In this document: piece after piece, positions 1 to 7,768 of the stretch
Position numbering within the stretch: the first letter of the stretch is position 1
How the letters are laid out: the number at the start of each line of letters is the position of its first letter
NCBI GenBank assembly: GCA_041583135.1
Contig: JBFHGJ010000159.1
Coordinates: 1-10,337 of the forward strand
DNA length: 10,337 nt
Direction of reading: 5' to 3'
Source of the DNA: JABSOG01 sp041583135
Lineage (GTDB): Bacteria; Pseudomonadota; Gammaproteobacteria; Enterobacterales; Alteromonadaceae
Position numbers and translations under genes: made by a program
Notes under the pieces: model-generated
Told to the model about the DNA's origin: nothing
Databases searched by the model: none
What the model saw: only the letters and a program-made list of their open reading frames with translations

Positions 1-8
1 AATTTCAT
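1..8 (-). CDS. Start of a further gene of the lanthipeptide operon, cut by the window edge (candidate precursor peptide)
   Basis: Only the first codons are present: ATG at 8-6 followed by AAA and an incomplete codon (Met-Lys-...). The start is supported by a good ribosome binding site, AAAAGG on the minus strand (plus 16-21), with 7 bases between its GG and the ATG. It lies 92 bases after the stop of the second LanC gene, in the same direction, with a strong hairpin between them. No precursor peptide gene was found elsewhere in the window, so this is the best place for one. That is inference from position alone; it could equally be an immunity, tailoring or unrelated gene. Confidence 0.55.
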
Positions 9-25
9 TGTTTTTCCTTTTAATG

Positions 26-60
26 GCCGGGAGGTTTATTGCTGCTAGCAATCGCCCGGC
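26..60 (-). promoter_or_regulatory. Strong intercistronic hairpin between lanC2 and the next gene
   Basis: Two nested perfect stems are visible: an outer GCCGGG/CCCGGC (26-31 with 55-60) and an inner ATTGCT/AGCAAT (38-43 with 47-52) closing a 3-base loop, joined by a small asymmetric internal loop. No T run follows on either strand, so it is not a standard intrinsic terminator. Such a hairpin directly before a ribosome binding site could be an RNA processing or stabilising element that sets a different expression level for the downstream gene. A weak promoter may overlap it: TTGACG on the minus strand (plus 60-65) resembles a -35 box, but the matching -10 is poor. The role is inference; the stems are directly visible. 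Confidence 0.5.
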
Positions 61-100
61 GTCAATTGTTGGCAGTATCCAAGCGCAATGCTCGGCTGAT

Positions 101-1273
101 TCACTTAAGCAGCAATAGCTGCGTCCATTTTGGGCTTTGCTGGCTACTCATTGCCATCAGCGCAAGGGCGATGCCGCTCAACCCGCTGATCAGGCCGCTG
201 CGCATATCACTGAGCCTGAGGTCTTTATCAAGCTTTTGCTCAAGGGCGCTAAGGCCAAGTTCTAACCAAAATTGCCCTTTAGCCTTAAATTCACTAAGGC
301 CGCTGAGGCTATACCAATGCTGGTAGATAAGGGCATGGCCAAAGGCGCCATGGCATAAGGTGATTCCGCCGTATGTGTCCTCTCGGGTGGTGGTGGCAAG
401 GCCAACGTTGATGGCTTGGTCGATTAGGCTGTTATCGTTCAGTACCAATCCGGCGCGGTAGAGATTGAGCGATAGGCTCAAATCGCCATAGCACCAACCC
501 AGCACACTTTTGTCACCAAGTCCTGCCAGCGACGGGAAGCAACTGCCGATCCCCGGTGGGTTTTGCTGCGCAACCAGCCAGTCAGTTAACGCCGTTATCA
601 TGGGTTTGACTTTGGCCAAGAGCGCTTGATGTTCGGCGCAGCGTAATAACAACCCAAGTACAGCGCCATTACCATGGGCGCAGCCTAAGTCAAATTGCTC
701 AAACTCAAACTCCGGGCGAAAGCTGAGGGCCGTTTTTGCTGTTTGCCAATACATCTGGCCTTGTGCTTTGCGTGCTAAGGCGTCGAGTTGGGCAAGGACC
801 AGATTGACTATCTCCAAGCCTGTTGCCCGCTCGGCGCGCTCAACGCCGTATATGCCGATGCCGACAAGTCCGGCAAACAACTCATATTCGCCGTGCCAAG
901 GTTGCTGTTTCAGCAAGGCGATAAGGTGCTGGTCAAAGGTAAGGTTGTTATCTATGTCACGATTTGATCCCAAATGGTCCTGCAACCAGGCAATACCGGC
1001 CATGCCTTGGAACAAACTATTATCGCCGCCTAGTGTCGCGACGTTGGCAAAGGTCTGATTTAGGCAAGTGACAAGTTGTTGTTCGCTAAAGCCTTTGATC
1101 TTATTGTTAATGCCTTGTGCCGCCAGCAAAACCAAAGTGCCTGAACCTCTGAGCAAGCTGGCATCTAAACAGGGGGCTTTGCGTTGCAACAACTGCCACA
1201 ACATAACCACTTGTTCGCGACAGCGCTGTTGTAACGCCGGGCTTTCTGCCAGCGGTTGCCATTGTTTAGTCAT
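101..1273 (-). CDS. lanC: LanC-type lanthionine cyclase 2
   Basis: This 390-residue protein is of the LanC family, zinc enzymes that add Cys thiols to dehydroalanine or dehydrobutyrine to form (methyl)lanthionine rings. The zinc site is intact: Cys261 in GWCYGD and Cys307-His308 in LCHG. His200 in CAHG matches the conserved His of NisC (His212). The helical Gly-rich repeats typical of the alpha/alpha barrel are present (SLFQGMAGIAW, ELFAGLVGIG, LISGLSGIALAL). The start at 1273 was chosen because it has an AAGG ribosome binding site and overlaps the LanB stop by 8 bases; the open frame extends 30 codons upstream but only inside lanB. Odd points: the residue four before Cys261 is Val257, where NisC (Arg280) and the other LanC here carry Arg, and Glu131 stands where NisC has Asp141. 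It may be a specialised or less active cyclase. Family assignment is secure. Confidence 0.93.
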   Translation of the reverse strand: MTKQWQPLAESPALQQRCREQVVMLWQLLQRKAPCLDASLLRGSGTLVLLAAQGINNKIKGFSEQQLVTCLNQTFANVATLGGDNSLFQGMAGIAWLQDHLGSNRDIDNNLTFDQHLIALLKQQPWHGEYELFAGLVGIGIYGVERAERATGLEIVNLVLAQLDALARKAQGQMYWQTAKTALSFRPEFEFEQFDLGCAHGNGAVLGLLLRCAEHQALLAKVKPMITALTDWLVAQQNPPGIGSCFPSLAGLGDKSVLGWCYGDLSLSLNLYRAGLVLNDNSLIDQAINVGLATTTREDTYGGITLCHGAFGHALIYQHWYSLSGLSEFKAKGQFWLELGLSALEQKLDKDLRLSDMRSGLISGLSGIALALMAMSSQQSPKWTQLLLLK

Positions 1274-4200
1274 CGTGATTGCCTTGTCTTTTGGCAAGCT
1301 GCACGCGATGCTGCTGGTAGCGAAACAACATATCGTAAAACACCAACTCCTGCTCACGGCCATAGCTCACACACATGCGGTTGGTAAACATATGAAGCAA
1401 GCTGCATACAATGCGTTCAACGGTTTGGCTGAGTAAGCCATCACGTTCAAGGCTCATAAGGCTCTCGCCCAAAGGTTTAAGGCGCTTGGCTCTTTGCTCG
1501 AATATTGTGGCAGCCAAAGCAAATGGGCTATTTGCTTCAAGTTTGCCTTCAACCAGCGATTCAAATAAGGGCAAAAACTCACGATAGCGCACGCCCATGG
1601 CTTTTCTGAGGTCGGCGGATTCGTTGAATTCACGGCCGTAGCCTTGGCGCAATGATAAAATGGTTTGTCCTATCTGCTGCTCATCAAGACCGAGATCTAC
1701 CATATAGCGCCAGCAGCCCCATACAATTAGCTGCCAGCGCAGAGTTTGGCTTTGGCCGTCGAGTAGGCGACACAAGTCAAGACAGCAATGGCTGTCGGCG
1801 CTAAAGATCTGCTCGGCCAATGCAATAGCATGACTACCGCCGTAGCGTGAAACTTCACGGGCGTATGGTTCGAGCATGATTTTGCTGATAGCGCCGCTTT
1901 GCAGCTGTGGCTCTAACAGGCGATGAATGGCCGGTAACAGCTCGCCGTAAAGCAGCTCTGTGTTACCTTCAAAGCGTAAACGCAAATGCCAATCGGGGTC
2001 GCCAAAGCGAATAAAGAACCAGTTGTCGATGTCTTTATGTGAGGTAAATTGACCAACCAATTGCTGGATTTGATTGACCAGCAGTTTTTCAATACCACTT
2101 CTGCCGCCAAAGATCTTTAAGGTCAACCAGCGGCTGCCGGGCTGAAAGTCATACTGAATGCCTTGATAAAACGACAACAGTCGAGGCTTGCGACTTTTTT
2201 GCGGGTTGTCCGCCCTAAGCGGCAACACAAACTCCTGATGGTGCTGACCGATTGAGTCAAATTGAGTCGATAGCAGCTCTTCGACAAAGATGCTACGGGC
2301 CTTTTTCAGCTCGCCAAACCAAGCGCGCACCATTAATGGGTTATCTAGCGCAATACTCAAGGTATTGTCACCTACGGCGTAGCTGATAAAGCGGGGTAGG
2401 CGATAATGCTGCCTAAACGCAGCGGCCTTTTGAGCAAACTCGAGATCGTTGGTCTCGGCGAGACTTTTGACTTGCTCGAAGTCTATTTTCCAGCGTCTTG
2501 GGCTGAGGATTAAGCTGCCAAGGCGAATGCGTGGGCAGTAGTCGAGGTCTCTGAACAGGTTATCTTTGCCAAAGCGTGGCATATCCCATTTTTGCTCTTG
2601 CACACTGGCCAAAAAGCGATAGATGCCAAGACCACGGCCGCTATAGTTATGGGCGCAGGACATCCGTGGCACTATCTCTTTATTTAATGATTTTGACCAT
2701 AGGCGGATCACGCCATAATCGTAATAGACCAGCAGGTCGTCGATATCGATTTGAAACTCATCGGCAACTGCCGAGTCGGCCAAAAACGGCAGCTCATGTT
2801 GACGCAAAACCGGTCTGGCAATAATGTTGCCGGTGCGTCCCTGTGGCAGATGAACAATCTCTACCAACAGGGCATCTGGGTATTGCGATTGCTCCCACTC
2901 AAGCTCTTGTTTGATGTTTTGTTGCAGCGTTTCATCAAGGTGGGCAAAGCGGCCCAAAATTCTCGAACAGGATGGCCCGTTCGTGCCGCCGGTGTGAAAT
3001 ATCGGGTTGCCGTCACTATCGCGGTAAAGGCTAAACATCACCGCCATCGATGGTGGCAAATTGGGCTTGTCGGTTCTTTGTAGCTTAGCTATGTCCTCAT
3101 CGTTGAGGGTAATTTGTTCGGTTTGTGGGCCAGCTTTTAGCAGCTTGTTAAGCAGTAGCTTGTCTAATTGAGAAAAGCTGGTCATGTCGCTGGACTCGGC
3201 GCGAAAATTCATGGGTAACCCGGCAAGTAGCGGGGTGTCATAGCCCTTTTCATTGGACAGACTAATACCAATCTCATCATCAAGCAGTTGTTTTATCCCT
3301 ACTGCACGGCCTTCATAGCGGTTGGAGAAAGCGGAAACAAACTCGTCAAATTTTACTTTGCGCGAGGGCGTAATGCGGGCGAGCTTGGCGAGATCACGAG
3401 TGAGCTGGTGAATATGGTTTTTGTCCAGTGTCACATCACTGTTTTGGTGTGAATAATCCACTTGAAACAAGTTTGCCGCGGGAATATCGATAGGGAGCTT
3501 TTTAAGTTGCTGCTCAATGGCATCGTAGGCGGACTTGTCATTGTCAAAACGCTGGTCGATTGTGCGCAGTTGCTCAAGGGCCACTTCGACAGTATCTGCA
3601 TATTCCGTTAAACCGGCGCTGCGTAAAGTGCGGACGAAGTTAACATCAGGGTTATCACCGGTGACAGGCATTGGCAGTTCATAATTTAACAGACCCGCTG
3701 CAACCAGTGCCTTGATAAACTCGCTGGCATGTTCACCCGGCAGTTCATCATCGACCTGCTGCATCATAGCGACAATGTCAGTCAAATACTGAGGTTTTTT
3801 GGTTTTTTCCAGCACAAAGCCGATGGCCTCTGAAGCTTCGATGGCGCTTAAACGGTAGTGTCTTTGGCCTGCGCCTGCGTAAGTTTCAATAAAACGATAC
3901 TTGTCGGCCACCAAATAACAGGTCGGATTGGCGCGAATGGGCAGTTTTTGCGACAGGTCTTGATGGCTCAGCAGATACTCTTTGAGCCGTTGCAATACCA
4001 ACATGTCGATACGGGTAATGCGCTTACGTCCAGCGTCATTGAGCGTCAGTCTGGTTTCATTACCGACGACGCCTGTGGTAATACCGGCAAATAGGCCAAA
4101 TGGCGTGGCTCGACCTGCCATACGAATAAGGTATTTGGTCAGTGCCATCTCAACCTTACGGCCTTTTTTACTGTCAGGATCTTTATGCCAGTAGGGCAGG

Positions 4201-4391
4201 CGAGCCATCAGCGATGGGGAGGCGATATAAATGGCATCTTTAACTCTGGGGTCTTGTAGCCATTGGTTGAGGTAGGCTCTTAGTGTTTGAGTGTCGCCTT
4301 GCCAGTCAGTGAGCGTAGAGAAAGTCATTGCCGGGCTTCTCATGATAAAGAAGTCCGCTGCTTTTATGCTGATTTTATAGTGCTGTGCCAT
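1266..4391 (-). CDS. lanB: Full-length class I lanthipeptide dehydratase LanB
   Basis: This 1041-residue protein matches class I LanB dehydratases in length. In that family, tRNA-Glu-supplied glutamate is placed on Ser/Thr of the precursor and then eliminated to give dehydroamino acids. The N-terminal glutamylation domain (about 1-740) shows FFIMRSP at 14-20, the family's ASPSL at 57-61 and RATPFGLFAG at 94-103, with the conserved Arg94 and Thr96. The C-terminal elimination domain (SpaB_C type, about 750-1040) shows WFFIRFGDPDWHLRLR at 791-806, AREVSRYGG at 844-852 and LLHMFTNRM with His1000. These correspond to the Arg and His residues needed for elimination in NisB, so both half-reactions should be possible in one chain. 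The start at 4391 keeps the family's N-terminal strand. It lies 7 bases after the exporter stop and has only a weak ribosome binding site, so translational coupling is likely. No frameshift or truncation was seen. Confidence 0.96.
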   Translation of the reverse strand: MAQHYKISIKAADFFIMRSPAMTFSTLTDWQGDTQTLRAYLNQWLQDPRVKDAIYIASPSLMARLPYWHKDPDSKKGRKVEMALTKYLIRMAGRATPFGLFAGITTGVVGNETRLTLNDAGRKRITRIDMLVLQRLKEYLLSHQDLSQKLPIRANPTCYLVADKYRFIETYAGAGQRHYRLSAIEASEAIGFVLEKTKKPQYLTDIVAMMQQVDDELPGEHASEFIKALVAAGLLNYELPMPVTGDNPDVNFVRTLRSAGLTEYADTVEVALEQLRTIDQRFDNDKSAYDAIEQQLKKLPIDIPAANLFQVDYSHQNSDVTLDKNHIHQLTRDLAKLARITPSRKVKFDEFVSAFSNRYEGRAVGIKQLLDDEIGISLSNEKGYDTPLLAGLPMNFRAESSDMTSFSQLDKLLLNKLLKAGPQTEQITLNDEDIAKLQRTDKPNLPPSMAVMFSLYRDSDGNPIFHTGGTNGPSCSRILGRFAHLDETLQQNIKQELEWEQSQYPDALLVEIVHLPQGRTGNIIARPVLRQHELPFLADSAVADEFQIDIDDLLVYYDYGVIRLWSKSLNKEIVPRMSCAHNYSGRGLGIYRFLASVQEQKWDMPRFGKDNLFRDLDYCPRIRLGSLILSPRRWKIDFEQVKSLAETNDLEFAQKAAAFRQHYRLPRFISYAVGDNTLSIALDNPLMVRAWFGELKKARSIFVEELLSTQFDSIGQHHQEFVLPLRADNPQKSRKPRLLSFYQGIQYDFQPGSRWLTLKIFGGRSGIEKLLVNQIQQLVGQFTSHKDIDNWFFIRFGDPDWHLRLRFEGNTELLYGELLPAIHRLLEPQLQSGAISKIMLEPYAREVSRYGGSHAIALAEQIFSADSHCCLDLCRLLDGQSQTLRWQLIVWGCWRYMVDLGLDEQQIGQTILSLRQGYGREFNESADLRKAMGVRYREFLPLFESLVEGKLEANSPFALAATIFEQRAKRLKPLGESLMSLERDGLLSQTVERIVCSLLHMFTNRMCVSYGREQELVFYDMLFRYQQHRVQLAKRQGNHDD

Positions 4392-4398
4392 GGTCTTG

Positions 4399-6531
4399 TT
4401 ATGCTGCTTGTGTGTTGGATTGATAGTGCTTGGTCACATCGACAATTTCGCCTCGTTCAATGGCGACAATGCGGTCGGCCGCGGCAATGGTTTGGGCGCG
4501 GTGGGCGATAATAATGCGAGTGATATCGAGCTGTTTTACTGCGTCGTTGACCAGCGACTCGGTATTGGCGTCGAGGTGGCTGGTCGCTTCGTCTAAAAAT
4601 AAGATCCTGGGCTTTTTGTATAGCGCCCGGGCAAGCAATACCCGTTGTTTTTGCCCGCCAGACAGGGCGGCGCCCATATCGCCAATAATCGAGTCAAAGC
4701 CCATTGGCATCTTGTTGATGTCGTCGTAAATTGCCGCCATGCGAGCGCATTGATGCATCCACTGTGTATCGCAGGTCTGACTGAAAAAGGTGATGTTTTC
4801 GGCGATAGTACCACTGAGAAGTTGGTCGTCTTGGGTCACTGCGGCAATCTGCTCACGGAAGTTGCCAAGGCCATAGTCGTCGATAGGTTGGCCGTCTATC
4901 AACAACTGACCGCTGGTGGGCTGTTGCAAGGTCATCAAAATATTCAGTAAGGTGGTCTTACCGCAGCCGGAGGGGCCGGTGATGGCAAGAAATTCTCCGG
5001 CGTTAATGTTGAAGCTGAGTTGATGAAACACCAACGATTCGTTATCCGAGTAACGAAAAGACAGGTTATCGCAGCTGATCTGCGCAATTGCGCCCGCTTT
5101 GGGATTGAAACTGCCTTTATTCTCGACAGGATTGAATACCACATCGGAGATACGCTCTAAGTGCAAATCGAGCATCTTAAATTCGATCAGTTTTTCAACC
5201 AGCGCAAAGGCACTTTTCAAAAATCTGTCTTTATATGCGATAAAAGCAATGAGCATACCAACAGAAAAGGCGCCATCGATGATCATCCCTGCGCCTAAAA
5301 ACACAATGAGAATATATTCGATGCCGAACAGGCTTTCGTTAATGGCTTTGAAGCTGATGTTGAGCTTATTGAGTTTAACCCCCTGATTGACCACGTCGGC
5401 AAACTTGTGTTGCCACAGGTTGATGCGATCAGGCTCTTTGCCGAAAATTTTGATGCCCTTAATGGCGCGAACGGTTTCCATGAAGTTGGAGTTTTCTTCG
5501 GCTTTGGCGATGATCTCCTTTTCGGTGACCTCTCGCATGGCGTTAAAGAAACCTAAACGTATCGTCAGATAACAGGCGACGGCAATCAGTACCACCAAGG
5601 TCAGCTTGACGCTATAGACAAACATCATGATCAGTATACTTAAGGCCATAAAACCATCGACGATGGCAGTGATGATGCCGGTGGTGAGGATCTCTTTGAC
5701 CTGTTTTATCGAGGCAAAGCGGGAGATGATGTCGCCGATGTGACGAACAAAAAAGTAGTTGCCCGGCAGCTTCATCAGGTGACGAAAGACATTGACGCTC
5801 ATCTGAAAACTGAGCAGGTTTGATAAATACATCATGGCGTATTCGCGAACCGCTTGGGTCAGGATCTTTAGGCCGTAGACAAAGCAAAAGCCGATGGCCA
5901 GCACGTTCAGCAGGGCAAAATCGTTTTGCAGCAGTACATCATCTATCACCAGCTGAGAATAAAACGGTGTAGCCATGGCAAACAGCTGCATCAAAAACGA
6001 CAGTCCAATGACAAAGCCTAAATTGCGTTTAAGTCCATGGGCTTTGTGCCACAGTTGACCTATGCGTAGGGCAGAGTTGTCTTTTTTCTGCTCAAACTCA
6101 ATGTTTGGGCTAAGCTCAAGGGCAACACCAGTATAGGACTGGCTGGCGTTAGCAAAGCTGATGTGGCGTTCGCCTTTGGCCGGATCATGGATCACAATAC
6201 CTTTTCTAGTAGCTTTTTTAAGTACAACAAAATGCCTTAAGTCCCAGTGTAAAATACATGGTGTTTGTAATTTACTGAGTGCCTCTAAGGGGGCTTTGAC
6301 CGGCCTTGAGCATAATCCCATTTCGTCGCCGATACGCATCAGGTCGAGTAGGGTGGCACCGGCCAGTGAAAAGGCGAAGCGTTTACGCAAGCTAGCCAAG
6401 CTGGCTTGATGACCATGGTAGTGTAGTACCATGGCAAGGCTCACCAAACCGCATTCGGCAGCGCCTGCCTGACGTAACACCGGAAGGTGACGTCGCTCGC
6501 TAAAGCGTAGCAATGACAATGGGTTTTCCAT
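4399..6531 (-). CDS. lanT: C39-peptidase-containing ABC exporter (bacteriocin-processing type)
   Basis: This 710-residue inner-membrane exporter couples leader cleavage to ATP-driven peptide export. The N-terminal C39 cysteine peptidase (about 12-135) has Gln21 and Cys27 in RQAGAAECGL, His100 in LRHFVVL and Asp116 in HDPAKG, a complete catalytic set. A membrane domain of about six helices spans roughly 155-440. The nucleotide-binding domain has Walker A GPSGCGKTT (519-527), signature LSGGQ (623-627), Walker B ending in Asp647-Glu648, and H-loop His677. C39 exporters cut after double-glycine-type leader ends, so the unseen precursor probably carries such a leader. The ATG at 6531 was preferred to a frame extension 14 codons upstream because it overlaps the adaptor's TGA stop (TGATG) and follows a near-consensus ribosome binding site. 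Class I lanthipeptide operons more often use a separate LanP protease; here C39 takes that role, by inference. Confidence 0.95.
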   Translation of the reverse strand: MENPLSLLRFSERRHLPVLRQAGAAECGLVSLAMVLHYHGHQASLASLRKRFAFSLAGATLLDLMRIGDEMGLCSRPVKAPLEALSKLQTPCILHWDLRHFVVLKKATRKGIVIHDPAKGERHISFANASQSYTGVALELSPNIEFEQKKDNSALRIGQLWHKAHGLKRNLGFVIGLSFLMQLFAMATPFYSQLVIDDVLLQNDFALLNVLAIGFCFVYGLKILTQAVREYAMMYLSNLLSFQMSVNVFRHLMKLPGNYFFVRHIGDIISRFASIKQVKEILTTGIITAIVDGFMALSILIMMFVYSVKLTLVVLIAVACYLTIRLGFFNAMREVTEKEIIAKAEENSNFMETVRAIKGIKIFGKEPDRINLWQHKFADVVNQGVKLNKLNISFKAINESLFGIEYILIVFLGAGMIIDGAFSVGMLIAFIAYKDRFLKSAFALVEKLIEFKMLDLHLERISDVVFNPVENKGSFNPKAGAIAQISCDNLSFRYSDNESLVFHQLSFNINAGEFLAITGPSGCGKTTLLNILMTLQQPTSGQLLIDGQPIDDYGLGNFREQIAAVTQDDQLLSGTIAENITFFSQTCDTQWMHQCARMAAIYDDINKMPMGFDSIIGDMGAALSGGQKQRVLLARALYKKPRILFLDEATSHLDANTESLVNDAVKQLDITRIIIAHRAQTIAAADRIVAIERGEIVDVTKHYQSNTQAA

Positions 6532-7757
6532 CAGCTGTGTCCTCCTAAGGCGTATAACGGCGCAAATAACCATTGCAGCAAAGAACGCTGTTCAATCACG
6601 ATTTCGGCATCAACGCTCATACCTGGCACCAAAGACACCTCATTGCCATAGGCGGTAACCGTTTGCTTATCCAAGGTGGCTTTGACTAAATACATTGGCT
6701 TGTTATTACCCGAGGCCATGATGGTGTTGGCCGAGACGTAGGCAATGGTGCCATGTTGGACGCCGAATTTTTCAAAGGCAAAGGCGTCTATTCTGAGTTT
6801 GAGTGGCTGGCCTTTACGAATAAAGCCGATGGCTTTACTGGTGACATACAGCTTGGCGCTGAACTTAATATCTTCTGGCACCAACGCCAGTGCCGGTTGA
6901 GTAGTGTCGATACTCATACCGACACGGGCGAGCATATTGCTGACAATGCCGCTGGCGGGCGCGTGAACGGTATAACCGGCGCGTTTGCGCGCTTCGGTCA
7001 ACTGCATGTTGATGGTCGAGCGCTGCTGCTTTATCGTCGCCAGTTGGTCATCAAACTCTTCGCTTAAGTTGTTCAGTTGCAGTTGCACCTGCTTGATTGC
7101 GCTTTGACTTTCGCTAAGGCTTGCGGCTTTACGCTCAATGTCGAGTTTGCTCTCAAGCAATGCCCGTTTGGAGCGAGTAAATTCGAGCGTGGAGAGATGA
7201 CGGTTATCATAAAGCTTTTGGTAGTAGGCATGTTCCTGTTCGGCCAGATTCGCCATTTGCTTGGCAATGTGCAATGCTGCCTGTTGCGCCTTAAGTGTGG
7301 TTTGCAGGCTATCTAACGTATTACTCAGCTCAAGTTGCTTGTTTTCTCGGCGTTTAGCATCGGTGGCAATACGATTATCGAGCAGCTGACGCTGGGTTTT
7401 TAGCTCATCTAGCAATTTGGCCTCAATTTTACTGCCACCACTGGTGATGGTACTTGGGGTGACGGCAAATAGTGGCTCACCTTTGACCACATGTTGGCCC
7501 GGCTCGACCCAAGTTTGACTGTAGAAGCCTTCACTTTGAGCAAAGACTTTGGCAATCGCTTTACTTGGCTCAATATAGCCTGTGGCGGTCTCTTTGCTGG
7601 CATAGCTGCCTTGGGCCAAAAATGTCACGGCGACGATGAAGATCAGCAGCAGCAACAATCCGACCGCATACAGCCGAACAGGCTGAAGCAGCAAAATATC
7701 GCCGGCGACTTCGGTTTTTTGCGCGTCATAGACCTCTTGCCTAAACAGGTTTTTCAT
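6531..7757 (-). CDS. HlyD-family periplasmic adaptor (membrane fusion protein) of the exporter
   Basis: This 408-residue adaptor is expected to link the ABC exporter in the inner membrane to a TolC-like outer-membrane channel. It shows a short cytoplasmic N-terminus, one membrane helix (about 29-48, LYAVGLLLLLIFIVAVTFLA) and a first lipoyl-type half (about 60-100, with EPGQHVVKGEPLF). A long, Gln/Leu/Lys-rich coiled coil follows (about 110-265), then a second lipoyl half beginning YTVHAPASGIVS and a C-terminal beta-barrel region. The layout resembles CvaA-type adaptors. The start at 7757 was chosen for the AAGGGAG ribosome binding site 6 bases upstream (plus 7764-7770); the frame extends 16 codons further, but only within the end of the preceding LanC gene. 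It sits 11 bases after that gene and shares one base with the exporter gene. No outer-membrane TolC homologue is encoded in the window. Confidence 0.94.
   Translation of the reverse strand: MKNLFRQEVYDAQKTEVAGDILLLQPVRLYAVGLLLLLIFIVAVTFLAQGSYASKETATGYIEPSKAIAKVFAQSEGFYSQTWVEPGQHVVKGEPLFAVTPSTITSGGSKIEAKLLDELKTQRQLLDNRIATDAKRRENKQLELSNTLDSLQTTLKAQQAALHIAKQMANLAEQEHAYYQKLYDNRHLSTLEFTRSKRALLESKLDIERKAASLSESQSAIKQVQLQLNNLSEEFDDQLATIKQQRSTINMQLTEARKRAGYTVHAPASGIVSNMLARVGMSIDTTQPALALVPEDIKFSAKLYVTSKAIGFIRKGQPLKLRIDAFAFEKFGVQHGTIAYVSANTIMASGNNKPMYLVKATLDKQTVTAYGNEVSLVPGMSVDAEIVIEQRSLLQWLFAPLYALGGHS
6540..6546 (-). promoter_or_regulatory. Strong ribosome binding site of the ABC exporter
   Basis: The minus strand reads AGGAGGA, 8 bases before the exporter ATG at 6531 and inside the last codons of the adaptor gene. 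It is the strongest Shine-Dalgarno sequence in the operon and decides the exporter start. Confidence 0.8.
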
Positions 7758-7768
7758 GGCGTTCTCCC

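Noticed and set aside
26..60. The hairpin after lanC2 as a rho-independent terminator ending the operon.
   Set aside because: No T run follows the stem on the minus strand, and a good ribosome binding site with ATG follows within about 20 bases.
1068..1436. Open plus-strand frame antisense to the lanC2/lanB junction.
   Set aside because: It has no ribosome binding site, and its low-complexity Cys/His-rich translation is typical of a shadow of two well-supported genes.
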